Origin: Trissonchulus latispiculum | Lineage: Eukaryota; Nematoda; Enoplea; Enoplida; Ironidae | Direction of reading: 5' to 3' | Assembly: GCA_030248195.1 (NCBI GenBank) | Contig: JASAND010028703.1 | Coordinates: 1 to 64,000 of the forward strand | Length of the DNA stretch: 64,000 bases | In this document: in pieces, positions 1 through 12,047 of the stretch | How the letters are laid out: the number at the start of each line of letters is the position of its first letter | How positions within the stretch are numbered: position 1 is the first letter of the stretch | The notes under the pieces: generated by a model | What the model saw: the letters and a program-made list of their open reading frames with translations, nothing else | What the model was told of the DNA's origin: nothing | Database searches by the model: none | Translations under genes and position numbers: made by a program

Positions 1-52
1 AAGTCAGTGTTGGATTCAAAGTACATATATAAGCAAAAGCTAAATGAGCGTC

Positions 53-87
53 AATATGAGCCCAAGAGAAACGTAGCGGCTCATATT
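53..87. repeat. Short perfect inverted repeat
   Basis: AATATGAGCC (53-62) and its reverse complement GGCTCATATT (78-87) can form a 10-bp stem with a 15-nt loop. It lies in a region where the phrase GCTCATATTA recurs about every 50 bp (about 79-200), a degenerate tandem repeat. No function is assigned. Confidence 0.6.
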
Positions 88-230
88 AGCCGTTTACATC
101 TTGTCCTCTACTTATTTAGATGTTGGCTCATATTAAACATTTTAAATCTTGTCCTTGACACATTTAAATGTTGACCATCATAGCTCATATTAACTTTTTC
201 ATGCGACTGCAAGGAGCATTTTTCCTACTT

Positions 231-242
231 GTATATATATAG

Positions 243-302
<60 letters not shown>
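231..302. repeat. Compound TA/TG microsatellite
   Basis: A run of alternating TA (231-266) passes directly into a run of TG (267-302). The histidine/threonine- and isoleucine/tyrosine-rich open frames over it are simple-repeat translations, not genes. Confidence 0.97.
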
Positions 303-304
<2 letters not shown>

Positions 305-395
305 CGCACTTGTGTCCTGCTTATTGCATTGTTCAAGCTCCTTATCTGAATTAGCGCAATGCTAGAAAGGGAACTTTTAAAATGACTGAAGGACA

Positions 396-590
396 AGTAA
401 TATAAATGCTCCTCCGGAGCATGAGAAAGTAATATGTGTGGTGGTGAGGTTGTACAATCAAGAGAGGACTAGTCTTAAAAATATTTAATATAGGTGCTAT
501 TTTCAAAAAAAGAAGAGGACTAGGTTGTGGCTGTGGGCGAATTAATATGGGCACAGCTTTGCCGAGCAACGCATATTCGCGGGCTTTCAC
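396..590 (+). repeat. Dispersed repeat with hairpin tip, copy 1
   Basis: It begins with a hairpin at 406-422 (ATGCTCC, 3-nt loop, GGAGCAT), followed by a conserved body containing AAGAGGACTAGGTTGTG and GAATTAATATGGGCACAGC. Homologous sequence lies at 18022-18200 in the same orientation and, more diverged, inverted at about 1003-1085. The hairpin tip is present in the 18-kb copy with one loop change. Probably a non-autonomous mobile element; class unknown. Confidence 0.6.
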
Positions 591-1002
591 GCTTCGTCAT
601 GGCCATGGCCATTAATGTCAGTCAATAATAGCAATTCCAGCAGTTAAAAAATCGCTACACGTTGCTTGCATAGAAAATTTCATTATCTAGGTATATACGT
701 ATATATATATACGTAAACTATATATAGTAATTTGGTTGTGCTGGACTACGGCAAGCAATGAGAAAAGACCAAGGCTATGATTGTAACACTAACGGTTCAA
801 AAGATATAGAAGATCGTCGGAGAGAGTCCTGAAGTTATTATTGAAATATAGACTTTTCTTATATATAAATGGAGAAAAAACCCACTTTTCAGATATTTGG
901 CCAGAACTTTTTACTGGTTTGAGATATTGAAAGAATGACTATACATACAGACAGCTAGGCCTAGTCGTATATAAGCTTTCTTTTCTCTTTGAACCAACCC
1001 CC

Positions 1003-1085
1003 AGAAAGACTAGTCCTCTCTTGATTTTACAATGTCACCATCACACATTACGTTTTTCACGTTCCAGATGGCATTTTTATATCTT
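1003..1085 (-). repeat. Dispersed repeat with hairpin tip, inverted partial copy
   Basis: The reverse complement of this stretch matches 408-475 (shared GAGAGGACTAGTCTT and a diverged tip). Facing the copy at 396-590, it makes an inverted-repeat-bounded unit of about 690 bp that may be a foldback element. Confidence 0.5.
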
Positions 1086-2850
1086 CTACGTATGCTACGG
1101 TTGCCAAGTCTTCTCACTACCGGCAAACGTTGGAAACGAAAGCAGTATTGACCATGGGTAACCAAAGTGAGGGGGCGAAGGCACGATTCAAGCTAGAGCG
1201 ACATCGCGCCACAGCGCTGCACGGTAGCGCCAAAGCTTGGAAAATGCGTTTTGGAACAAATTGCTATATCAGTTAGCGTCCACGTAAAAGCGCCCGTCGT
1301 GTGCAGAAGACTTGCTCCTAGTGCCCCCCCCATTTGGTGATCTTGCTCTGTTCGGGGTCCCTGATGTCACCTCACCATAAACCCAGGGGCCCTGCTCAAT
1401 TCTCATTCTCATTTTCTCCCTGTATTTACATGATTTTCACTGGAGTTTTGAAAGAATTTGCACTATTTTAGATGAACAGCACTTCATTTCATCAGATATT
1501 ATTTGGTAATGCCAATGAACTATGTCGAGGCCAGGTTTATAGTCACGCCACAGCGAAAAATGTGTGGGTGAGTATAAACTACATTACCATATTGGCGTTT
1601 ACGGTTTTTTCAAGCTCTTCTTGCTTAGTCCAATTGCTTGAACCAGGTGCGCATCCAAAGGGGGGGGGGGCGGGGCAACCGCCCCTGTAACTTGTGAGGT
1701 TTCGAAGGCCAGCAAAATTAAGATGCAGAAAGGAAGGAGGAAAAGCAGGACAAACAAAAGTTTTTGCGCCTTTGGCGCGAATTAACCATTCCTTGTGTGT
1801 TTTGAGGGTAATATGGGGTTGGGTAGGGTGGTTGACTTTCAATTATGTAGACGTTTCGTTCTGCATTGCCGCTGGAGTTAAGGGTCTAAAGGAGCTGCCA
1901 GATCTCATTTTCCAGAAATGAAGACTGGGAGTGCAGTCCAGTTATCTGTTATCTGTTATCGCGTTTTTTTCAGGGCAAATGTTGGTACCAAACGGGGCAC
2001 CCAGTTTTCTTGGGGTGGCGATTTTTTGAGAGGAGAAGGGTGTGTATGGAGGGCCCCCAGTAGGATAAGCCAGCGTTTTGATTTTCATTTCTCTAATTAA
2101 ATACATACGTACGTTTATCTTGTATATAATGGGATACGTGAATGTTGTTATTAAATACGCTATTAAATTTAGGCATGCTATCAGCGAAAGGCCAAACTTA
2201 TTCTAAACGTTGGTCAGGGGGCGGTAAAGTCTAGCGATCAAATAGTGGATCTCTCTGGCTTCGTCTCCGATGCGGGCATCAGGTTGGTTTTAGGCATTGA
2301 CATAATATTTTTTCGACAGTTCCTAACTTGTGACGTTTCCACCTGCAGTGTATTTGACTGGATGGTGGAATTTTTCTATGGAATCCGGGCAGCTTGTTTT
2401 GTTCTGTACTTTAACTTTTTGCCTACGTTGACCATTGAAAACCAAAGGAGGACACAAAAACAGTGTCGTTTTGTTTTTACACAAATTAATATTTCCCTAG
2501 CGGAATTAGGGAACTTGAAGATTATTTCGTATTTAGTATTTAAGTATAAAACTATATTCGCACGTGCAGTAATCAGATGTCTTGCAAAAATGCAAATATC
2601 TTTGCACAGACAATGCAAACAAGTTAAACTTAATTTGCATACAAGAATGCGTAAAAATTTATTTACGAGAATGTTACAGAAAAAACAAAACTTCAACTTT
2701 TCAAAATGTTATGTTTCCGAGTCGTAAAGAATACGTAAACGCTTCACGAACTTTATTTTACAAATGAAAAAAAACTTCATGTTTTCAAAATGTTATGTCT
2801 CAAAGTCTACAAGAAAAGAAGAAGAACTCATCTTGAAAAAGAGAACAAAA
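1086..2850. other. No gene recognised
   Basis: I see no convincing exon, RNA gene or long repeat. It holds a poly-G tract near 1661-1671. The stretch at 1960-2060, rich in GGGCCCCC-type phrases, loosely resembles sequence at 51.9-52.1 kb and 59.8-60.1 kb. The open frames at 1472-2100 and 2245-2727 occur on both strands and have no protein-like composition. Confidence 0.5.
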
Positions 2851-2911
2851 CCTTGACGAACCTTGATCAAGGAAATCGAGAAATTACATGTAAAATCAGT
2901 GTTAAATCTCG
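2851..2911 (+). repeat. Diverged single copy of the satellite core
   Basis: Contains the core of the 7.2-11.1 kb satellite: CTTGACGAA, TTGATCAAG, then a CGAGA...TCTCG stem around a loop containing GTAAAATCAG. Further single diverged copies lie at about 3392-3440, 3572-3660 and 6605-6640. The element therefore also exists outside the tandem array. Confidence 0.75.
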
Positions 2912-2955
2912 TTAAACATCAAGTTTTCAAAATGTTAAGTTCTTGAGTGCGAGCA

Positions 2956-3165
2956 CAGCCTAAAGCAGTCGTAATACATAGGCATATATTGTACAGCGCA
3001 ACAATTTTAACTTAGAAACTGGTTTTCGGATGACTACTTGTTATGTCACAGTGTCTGAGACAGCCTAAAGTAGTCGTAACACATAGGCGTATATTGTACA
3101 GTGCAAGATGTTTAACTTAAAAACTGGTTTTGGAGGGACACCTGTTATATTACAGTGTCTGAGAA
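2956..3165 (+). repeat. Tandem duplication, two units of about 105 bp
   Basis: Unit 1 (2956-3060) and unit 2 (3061-3165) both start CAGCCTAAAG, contain ACATAGGC and TATATTGTACAG, and end ACAGTGTCTGAGA. They differ by scattered substitutions. No coding or RNA function is apparent. Confidence 0.85.
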
Positions 3166-3571
3166 AGTGGAATAAATTTTGCTCTTTCAATAAGCCAGGA
3201 AAAGGGGTTGTATAGTTATCAAAATTGCGTAGAAAGATGACATAGCTCCTGTTTTGACAAAACAAAAGGGGCGTATAATTAACAAATGTGTGATGTTTCT
3301 TCATTTTGCAATTGACTTTGCAATTTGTTATGATGATACGTCTTCAGCTACTAGATAATTCCCTGTGACTTTTACTGTATTTTATGGATTTACAGTGTTA
3401 AATCTCAAATTCAAAATACTGACGATCATCGCGGCGAGCGCCAAACTGAGAAGGAAGATTAGAACTGTCGAATACGAACAAGTCGAAAAATACAAGTAAC
3501 TTTCTTTAAAAAAGATAAATGAAAGTGCTTTCTCGTTCCTTTTTGGAAAAATAAAAAGGAACAACACCTGG

Positions 3572-3660
3572 ACCCATGTTGGTCAAGCAATTCGAGAAAT
3601 TACACGTAAATGCAGTGTTAAATCTCGAATTCAAAATATTGACGATCACCGCGGCACGCG
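3572..3660 (+). repeat. Diverged single copy of the satellite core
   Basis: Shares TTGGTCAAGCAATTCGAGA, ACACGTAA and CAGTGTTAAATCTCGAATTC with the satellite unit. The 9-bp stem AATTCGAGA/TCTCGAATT and the inner ACAC/GTGT pairs are intact although surrounding bases differ. The hairpin thus survives in an isolated copy. Confidence 0.75.
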
Positions 3661-4025
3661 GTAAACTGAGAGGAACAATATAACAATATAGAGACAATTG
3701 AAAATGAGCTTCACAATTGGAAAATATTGAATTTAAGTGCTACTCGCATATGCCACTGCCCCTCCGCGGGGTGAAAAAGGGGTCTTTTCTGCAATATCCC
3801 CCTCAGCCCAGAAATTGTTAACGGCTTTGCAATTAAAGGAAGCACATCTGATAACGGTTTGTGGAATCCATTTTAAATTCTTTCTCTCAGATTTATTGCA
3901 GAGAAATACAGTGTCCCACTTTTCTTCTGTAGCGATACTCGGGATCTTCTTTGCATTCTCTGACGGGCATGATGCACTCAAGCTCCGCTTAAGTGAATTA
4001 ACTAAAAAGGGTTCTTTTATTTTAG

Positions 4026-4146
4026 TAGCGAAGACTACTCCGTTTCTTCAATGGAAAACTTCATTGTTGGCAACGATAGTACTGCAAGTCATACTGACAA
4101 CGGAAGCCCTGGCAATGGAGCTGATGGTACTTATTATGAAGACTAA
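4026..4146 (+). CDS. Candidate exon, acidic Ser/Gly-rich peptide (uncertain)
   Basis: A good splice acceptor (pyrimidine tract ending in AG at 4024-4025) is followed by an open frame reading about 40 codons, rich in S, D, N and G, and ending in TAA at 4144-4146. A possible donor (GATGGTACTT) lies near 4123, which would let it join the exon-like piece at 4447-4516. I do not recognise the domain. The long frame covering 3737-4204 on the same strand has unlikely composition and is not preferred. Nearby acceptor-preceded stretches (near 3806 and 3890) could be further exons but are too short to judge. No start or promoter can be assigned. Confidence 0.25.
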
Positions 4147-4446
4147 AATATATAAAAAATCGTTAATTGTACATTTTGATAATGTTTTATTGCGTGTAAT
4201 TTAGCTATTCAAGTTTATGCTACTATTCCCCAGCTTCCTTGGAAAAATGCAAATTAGTTAGCATTCATTTTGTAAATGAATGAAAACTAATTTGCATACG
4301 CTAATAGGCGACACATATATGTGTAACAATAAGTTTTTCAAATTTTGAATTGCTAGAATTGATTTACACTGCTTATATTTCCCCTGTATCATACTTGTGA
4401 CATACTAACATGAGATGCCTGTTGATGCATCCTTGCATATTCTAGG

Positions 4447-4516
4447 AGGACTATCACACAAAGCTGTTCTTAAGTGTTATCATTCAGCTCAAGCAGCAGA
4501 TGGATTGTGGGAAAGG
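4447..4516 (+). CDS. Candidate internal exon (uncertain)
   Basis: The stretch is bounded by an acceptor (TATTCTAG) and a donor (GAAAG followed by GTGTGT). It is open in one frame, encoding roughly GLSHKAVLKCYHSAQAADG followed by LWER. Composition is protein-like, but the piece is too short for family assignment. It may belong to one plus-strand gene with 4026-4146, or to a decayed duplicate. Confidence 0.3.
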
Positions 4517-4623
4517 TGTGTATAAGTAGATTAAATTTTGTTTATAAAAGATTAATATAAAGTTATTATAAAGTTATAAGTATTTTTAGTTTTCTAAAAT
4601 TTTGAGCATTAATTAAAGCTATA

Positions 4624-6330
4624 TTGATTTATCTGCTATTTTTCATTATGAAGCTTTCAAAAGGAAAAATTAGAATATTGAAATATTTAATTTTGAAAAA
4701 AAAAGAAAACGTTCTTTTAATGTTTACCTTAGAATTGTATTTTTTACCATTGAAGAATATAATAGAAGAAGATTTATTGATTTGTTCCTTGCGAAAATAT
4801 TTTGAAAACAAATTTAGTTTATAATAACAAAACAAAAATTTAATTTTTCTAAAATATTTAGAAAATACGGTTCACCCTTCAAAAAAGAAATAAATCAAAC
4901 TTCCTTCCGCTTTCTAAAAGGCTCAAAACTTTATGATAAAATTCTCTTCATTTGTTTTAAAAAGATTAACAACATTTCAACTTACTGTATAATAAAAAGG
5001 AACAACACATTAAATGTAGATAGATTACCATATGTTCAAAAATTTGAAATACACAAAAACTGCAAGTATAAGTGATAAACAATTTTTGTTTGTTCCCTTA
5101 GGGAACGTTATCCAAAATAAAAGGAAAAACTAAGAGCACAACTAGAAAGTTTGCTATAAGTTCCTTTTAATAAACGAATAGGAAACAATCAAAACTTTCA
5201 GATAGAAAACATTTGAAATTGCAAATGTAACTGATAAACAGATTTTTGTTTATGTTCCCTTTATTGTTTATGTTTAATTACGTATTACGACTTCCATTTT
5301 CTACGAAAATGCAAATAAGGTAGCATTCATTTTGAGAATGTATAAAAAGTAATTTGCATATTGAGAACTGAAAAGAAACGTATATAAGTGAGAAATTTTT
5401 TAAAATTTTTAATTCCATCTTATTTACTAAAACTATATAGTACTTAGTACTAGTACTATATAGTATGATATATCTATATATCTAATGGTACGTTCCCTTC
5501 TTTTTGTTTATGTTCAAAATGTACTTTAATTTAAATTAAATTGAATGTTGAGTTATTAATTTTTTATATTGATTTTTCTGCTATTTTTCGTTATGAAAGT
5601 TTCAAAAGGAAAAACTAAAAAATTGAAATATTTAATTTGGAAAAAAAGAAAATGTTATTTTAATAGTTACATTAGAATTCTATTTTTTACCATAGAAAAA
5701 AATAATAATAGAATAAGATTTATTGCCTTCTTCCTTGCGAAAATATTTAAAACAAATTTAGTTTATAATGATAAAACAAAAATTTAATTTTTCTAGAATA
5801 TTTACAAAATACAGTTCACTGTTTAGAAAAGAAATAAATCAAACTTTCTTCCGCTTTCTAAAAGGCTCAAAACTTTATGATAAATTCTGTTCATTTCTGT
5901 TTTAAAAAAGATCCCTTCTTTTTGATTATGTTCAAAATGTACTTTAATTTAAATTACTTGAATTTTGAGTTATTAATTTTTTATATTGATTTTTCTAATA
6001 TTTTTGGTTCTGAAACTTTCAAAGGGAAAAATTAAAATATTGAAATATTTAATTTGGAAAAAAGAAAATGTTATTTTAATAATCACTTTAGAATTGTATT
6101 TTTTACCATTGAAAAATGTAATAATAGAATAAGATTTATTGCCTTCTTCCTTGCGAAAATATTTAAAACTAATTTAGTTTATAATGATAAAACAAAAAAT
6201 TAATTTTTCTAGAATATTTACAAAATACGGTTCAGTATTTAGAAAAGAAATAAATCAAACTTTCTTTTGCTTTCTAAAAGGCTCAAAACTTTATGATAAA
6301 ATCCTGATCATTTCTGTTTTAAAAAAGATT
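4624..6330 (+). repeat. Three copies of a 350-bp AT-rich repeat
   Basis: Copies at about 4624-4970, 5569-5910 and 5985-6330 share TATTTTTC/GTTATGAA near the start, TTTACCAT in the middle, then CTTGCGAAAATATTT and AAGGCTCAAAACTTTATGAT near the end. Copies 2 and 3 are closer to each other than to copy 1. Lysine- and isoleucine-rich frames across them are AT-richness artefacts. Confidence 0.8.
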
Positions 6331-6604
6331 AACAAACACTCAAATATTTCAAATAGAACAAAAATCAAAAATATAAGTCAAAACTATTTCTTAGAGTTTC
6401 ATATTGCTTTCAAGAAAAAGATAGAAAACATGCAAAATTTTTACGTAGAAAGTTAATAGGAAACACATAATAAGAGGAACAACAAAGGAAAGAGTAAATA
6501 TTACATTATAAAGTTTCTCTCATGTTGCCTTAAACAAAAGAACAAGAAACAATTAAAATTTTGACGTAATTCCTTTTATGTTTCTTTTATGAAAACAATA
6601 GTAA

Positions 6605-7150
6605 ACTTCTGAATTCAAAATATTGATGATCACCAAGGCAGAATTAAGAATCAAAGAAACTTAGAAAGAAAACTAGATACTTTTTTATGTCCTTTTTTAG
6701 TCAAGAAGAGGGAACATCCAAAACTTAGTTTAGAAAATAAACTACATAATTCTTTTGATGTTCCTTTTAAGACAAGAATAAGGAACATCCAAAACTTAGT
6801 TTCGGGCAGAAAAGAAACAAACAAAAAGAAAATAAAATTTCTTTTTCAAAAACGCGACGGGGACAATAACTAGATAGTTGCTTTGATGTTCCTTTTAAAA
6901 CAAAAATAGCGAACATCTCAAACTTAGTTTCGAACAGAAAAGAACCAAATAAGAATACAAAGAAAGTAAAATTTCTTTTCTTTCAAAAACGTGACGGCAA
7001 CAACACGGAAACAGCACGAACATGTTCCTTTTAAGACAAAAATAGCGAACATCTGAAGCTTAGTTTCGGACAGAAAAAACCAAAAAAAGACTTTCAAAAG
7101 TTCAGAATTAGAGAAAGAAAAGGAAACAAAAGAAACACTTATAAAGTGAA
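6605..7150 (+). repeat. Degenerate satellite border
   Basis: Shortened units (about 100-140 bp) keep the GATGTTCC...GGAACATC and AACTTAGTTTCG parts of the satellite but mostly lack the large AATTCGAGA hairpin. This is the decayed edge expected of a tandem array. Confidence 0.75.
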
Positions 7151-10100
7151 GCAAATAGTTCCTTTGATGTTCCTTTTAGGAGAAAATTAGGGAACATCCA
7201 AAACTTAGTTTCGGACAAAAAAGAACCAAAAAAAGAATATAAAATTTCTTTTTTCAAAAACGTAAGGGAACAAGATGGAAAAACCACCTTGACGAATGTT
7301 GATCAAGCAATTCGAGAATTTACACGTAAAATCAGTGTTAAATCTCGAATTCAAAGTATTGACGATCACCAAGCCAAAGTTTAAAGTACATAGTTCCTTT
7401 GATGTTCCTTTTAAGACAAAAATAGGGAACATTCGAAACTTAGTTTCGAACAAAAAAGAACAAAAAAGAAAATAAAATTTCTTTTTTGAAAAAGGTGACG
7501 GGAACAAGACGGAAAAACCACCTTGACGAATGTTGATCAAGCAATTTGAAAATTTACACGTAAAATCAGTGTTAAATCTCGAATTCAAAGTATTGACGAT
7601 CACCAAGCCTAAGTTCAGAATTAGAGAAAGAAAAGGAAACAAAAGAAACACTTGGAAAGTAAAGTAAATAGTTCCTTGATGTTCCTTTTAGGAGAAAATT
7701 AGAGAACATCCGAAACTTAGTTTCGGACAAAAAAGAACCAAAAAAAGAAAATGAAATTTCTTTTTTCAAAAATGTTACGGGAAAAAGACGAAAAAACCAC
7801 CTTGACGAATGTTGATCAAGCAATTCGAAAATTTACACGTAAAATCAGTGTTAAATCTCGAATTCAAAGTATTGACGATCACCAAGCCTAAGTTCAGAAT
7901 TAGAGAAAGAAAAGGAAACAAAAGAAACACTTGGAAAGTAAAGCAAATACTTCCTTTGATGTTCCTTTTAGGAGAAAATTAGGGAACATCCAAAACTTAG
8001 TTTCGGACAAAAAAGAACCAAAAAAAGAAAATAAAATTTCTTTTTTCAAAAATGTCAAGGGAACAAGATGGAAAAACCACCTTGACGAATGTTGATCAAG
8101 CAATTCGAGAATTTACACGTAAAATCAGTGTTAAATCTCGAATTCAAAGTATTGACGATTACCAAGCCTAAGTTCAGAATTAGAGAAAGAAAAGGAAACA
8201 AAAGAAACACTTAGAAAGTAAAGTAAACAGTTCCTTTGATGTTCCTTTTAGGAGAAAATTAGAGAACATCCGAAACTTAGTTTCGGACAAAAAAGAACCA
8301 AAAAAGAATATAAAATTTCTTTTTTCAAAAATGTCAAGGAACAAGATGGAAAAACCACCTTGACGAATGTTGATCAAGCAATTCGAGAATTTACACGTAA
8401 AATCAGTGTTAAATCTCGAATTCAAAGTATTGACGATCACCAAGCCTAAGTTCAGAATTAGAGAAAGAAAAGGAAACAAAAGAAACACTTAGAAAGTAAA
8501 GTAAACAGTTCCTTTGATGTTCCTTTTAGGAGAAAATTAGAGAACATCCGAAACTTAGTTTCGGACAAAAAAGAACCAAAAAAGAATATAAAATTTCTTT
8601 TTTCAAAAATGTCAAGGGAACAAGATGGAAAAACCATCTTGACGAATGTTGATCAAGTAATTCGAGAATTTACACGTAAAATCAGTGTTAAATCTCGAAT
8701 TCAAAGTATTGACGATCACCAAGCCTAAGTTCAGAATTAGAGAAAGAAAAGGAAACAAAAGAAACACTTAGAAAGTAAAGTAAACAGTTCCTTTGATGTT
8801 CCTTTTAGGAGAAAATTAGAGAACATCCGAAACTTAGTTTCGGACAAAAAAGAACCAAAAAAAGAATATAAAATTTCTTTTTTCAAAAATGTCAAAGGAA
8901 CAAGATGGAAAAACCACCTTGACGAATGTTGATCAAGCAATTCGAGAATTTACACGTAAAATCAGTGTTAAATCTCGAATTCAAAGTATTGACGATCACC
9001 AGACTTAAGTTCAGAATTAGAGCAAGAAAAGGAAACAAAAGAAACACTTGGAAAGTAAAGCAAATAGTTCCTTCGATGTTCCTTTTAGGAGGAAATTAGG
9101 GAACATCTGAAACTTACTTTCGGACAAAAAAGAACCAAAAAAAGAAAATGAAATTTCTTTTTTCAAAAACACCAAGAGAACAAGACGAAAAAACCACCTT
9201 GACGAATGTTGATCAAGCAATTCGAGAATTTACACGTAAAATCAGTGTTAAATCTCGAATTCAAAGTATTGACGATCACCGATCACCAGGCCTAAGTTCA
9301 GAATTAGAGAAAGAAAAGGAAACAAAAGAAACACTTGGAAAGTAAAGCAAATAGTTCCTTTGATGTTCCTTTTAGGAGAAAATTAGAGAACGCCCGAAAC
9401 TTAGTTTCGGACAAAAAAGAAACAAAACAGAAAATAAAATTTCTTTTTTCAAAAACACCAAGGGAACAAGCCCGGAAAACCACCTTGACGAATGTTGATC
9501 AAGCAATTCGAGAATTTACACGTAAAATCAGTGTTAAATCTCGAATTCAAAGTATTGACGATCACCGATCACCAGGCCTAAGTTCAGAATTAGAGAAAGA
9601 AAAGGAAACAAAAGAAACACTTGGAAAGTAAAGCAAATAGTTCCTTTGATGTTCCTTTTAGGAGAAAATTAGAGAACACCCGAAACTTAGTTTCGGACAA
9701 AAAAGAAACAAAAAAGAAAATAAAATTTCTTTTTTCAAAAACACCAAGGGAACAAGCCCGGAAAACCACCTTGACGAATGTTGATCAAGCAATTCGAGAA
9801 TTTACACGTAAAATCAGTGTTAAATCTCGAATTCAAAGTATTGACGATCACCGATCACCAGGCTTAAGCTCAGAATTAGAGAAAGAAAAGGAAACAAAAG
9901 AAACACTTGGAAAGTAAAGCAAATAGTTCCTTTGATGTTCCTTTTAGGAGAAAATTAGAGAACGCCCGAAACTTAGTTTCGGACAAAAAAGAAACAAAAC
10001 AGAAAATAAAATTTCTTTTTTCAAAAACACCAAGGGAACAAGCCCGGAAAACCACCTTGACGAATGTTGATCAAGCAATTCGAGAATTTACACGTAAAAT

Positions 10101-11110
10101 CAGTGTTAAATCTCGAATTCAAAGTATTGACGATCACCGATCACCAAGCCTAAGTTCAGAATTAGAGAAAGAAAAGGAAACAAAAGAAACACTTGGAAAG
10201 TAAAGCAAATAGTTCCTTTGATGTTCCTGTTAGGAGAAAATTAGAGAACACCCGAAACTTAGTTTCGGACAAAAAAGAAACAAAAAAGAAAATAAAATTT
10301 CTTTTTTCAAAAACTCCAAGGGAACAAGCCCGGAAAACCACCTTGACGAATGTTGATCAAGCAATTCGAGAATTTACACGTAAAATCAGTGTTAAATCTC
10401 GAATTCAAAGTATTGACGATCACCAGACCTAAGTTCAGAATTAGAGAAAGAAAAAGAAACAAAAGAAACACTTGGAAAGTAAAGCAAATAGTTCCTTTGA
10501 TGTTCCTTTTAGGAGAAAATTAGGGAACATCCGAAACTTAGTTTCGGACAAAAAAGAACCAAAAAAAGAAAATGAAATTTCTTTTTTCAAAAACACCAAG
10601 GGAACAAGACGAAAAAACCACCTTGACGAATGTTGATCAAGCAATTCGAGAATTTACACGTAAAATCAGTGTTAAATCTCGAATTCAAAGTATTGACGAT
10701 CACCGATCACCAGGCTTAAGCTCAGAATTAGAGAAAGAAAAGGAAACAAAAGAAACACTTGGAAAGTAAAGCAAATAGTTCCTTTGATGTTCCTTTTAGG
10801 AAAAAATTAGGGAACATCTGAAACTTAGTTTCGGACAAAAAAAACGAAAAAAAGAAAATGAAATTTCTTTATACAAAAACACCAAGGGAACAAGACGAAA
10901 AAACCACCTTGACGAATGTTGATCAAGCAATTCGAGAATTTACACGTAAAATCAGTGTTAAATCTCGAATTCAAAGTATTGACGATCACCGATCACCAGG
11001 CCTAAGTTCAGAATTAGAGAAAGAAAAGGAAACAAAAGAAACACTTGGAAAGTAAAGCAAATAGTTCCTTTGATGTTCCTTTTAAGAGAAAATTAGGGAA
11101 CACCCGAAAC
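7150..11110 (+). repeat. Hairpin-bearing satellite, about 14 units of 240-286 bp
   Basis: The core CTTGACGAATGTTGATCAAG recurs near 7290, 7530, 7810, 8090, 8370, 8650, 8925, 9205, 9490, 9775, 10060, 10345, 10630 and 10915. Most units are 279-280 bp. Units with a doubled GATCACC are 286 bp. Each unit carries: GATGTTCC/GGAACATC (intact in many units, e.g. 7958-7965 with 7983-7990), the palindrome CCGAAACT-T-AGTTTCGG (e.g. 10252-10268), CTTGA/TCAAG, and a 43-nt hairpin (e.g. 9219-9261) with a 9-bp outer stem AATTCGAGA/TCTCGAATT and an inner ACAC/GTGT stem. The 98-codon frames on the plus strand and 67-codon frames on the minus strand are repeated once per unit and are not credited as genes. Confidence 0.95.
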
Positions 11111-11313
11111 TTAGATTCGAACAAAAAAGAAACAAATAAGAAAAATTTTTTTTCAAAAATGTGACAGGAACAAAACGGAAATTACTCTTTAATGTTTCTT
11201 TGATGTTCCTTTTTGTTCCCACAATGACTTGATGTTCCTTTATAGAACAGAAGGAGTTTAGCGGTCATTATGTATTTTAATGTTACCCTTAATGTAATGT
11301 TTGTATCACCCCT

Positions 11314-11315
<2 letters not shown>

Positions 11316-11383
<68 letters not shown>
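11316..11383. repeat. TA microsatellite
   Basis: Uninterrupted alternating AT. It lies about 200 bp after the last satellite unit. Confidence 0.97.
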
Positions 11384-11384
<1 letters not shown>

Positions 11385-11970
11385 TTACTTAATTTATTTT
11401 ATTATTTTTTAGCACTGTATAGAAACAGCAGACGCCACGGATGATAGAAGTTCGAACTACTTCGGAAAGACGAAAAACAAGAAAAAATGAAAAAACATTA
11501 TTTGCTTTTGTTTTTGTTTTGTTCGTTATGCATACTTCAATATGTTTTTGTTATGCATACTTCAATAAAAACTCATGCACTGATAAATTGCAAATTAGAT
11601 AGAAGTGCATATCTCAAATGAAACCAACTTCTACTATACAATTAAATAGAAAGGAGAGGCCTATTAATAGAGAAGGCCTCTATTAAGACAAGTCTTAGTA
11701 AGCGACACACAAAAGAGGCGCCAGTTTCTCTTGCTTTTATAGCCTTTGAGCTAGTACTGTAAATACTTCTAAAAAGAAATCACGTTTATCATTCCTGAAT
11801 AATACAATGTCAAAATTACTTTAAGCTGACTAATTTCTCCAAATAGAATACATTTTGCGATACAAACGTGAACACAGCGTCAACTATATTTTGTTGCTGC
11901 GCTGTTGCGGAGTTGACTACGAGCCCCTCAATAGGTAACATCCTACATTAGCGTTATAACCTATTCTCAA
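11384..11970. other. No gene recognised
   Basis: AT-rich sequence with a short local duplication (TATGCATACTTCAATA, near 11527 and 11556). Nothing else is supportable. Confidence 0.5.
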
Positions 11971-11971
11971 T

Positions 11972-12047
11972 GTCCGGGGATGTGGCCTAGTGGTAGAGCG
12001 CTCTACTCCAGATCCAAAGCTCGGAGGTTCGATATCCGCCCTGGACA
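11972..12047 (+). tRNA. tRNA-like sequence, probably pseudogene or SINE head
   Basis: The ends GTCCGGG and CCTGGAC can pair as an acceptor stem. An A-box-like TGGCCTAGTGG and a B-box-like GGTTCGATATCC follow in the right order, and a CTTTT terminator-like run comes after the 3' end. The anticodon loop would read CTCCAGA, giving CCA (Trp), but the anticodon stem does not pair and the T-arm is irregular. It is therefore unlikely to be a working tRNA. Confidence 0.5.

Noticed and set aside
1472..2100. Overlapping open frames on both strands
   Set aside because: Composition follows local base bias, there are no splice context or domain features, and frames on opposite strands are equally long.
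9335..10432. Hammerhead ribozyme in the satellite unit
   Set aside because: TTGACGA and CGAAAC occur, but the CUGANGA core, its stem order and the cleavage-site geometry do not fit.
7150..11110. CRISPR array
   Set aside because: Regular repeats, but units are 240-286 bp with no short repeat plus unique spacer pattern, and the host looks eukaryotic.
7150..11110. Repeated 98-codon and 67-codon protein genes in the satellite
   Set aside because: Frames occur on both strands, start at TTG or internal codons, and shift with unit length (286 is not a multiple of three). No sign of coding selection.
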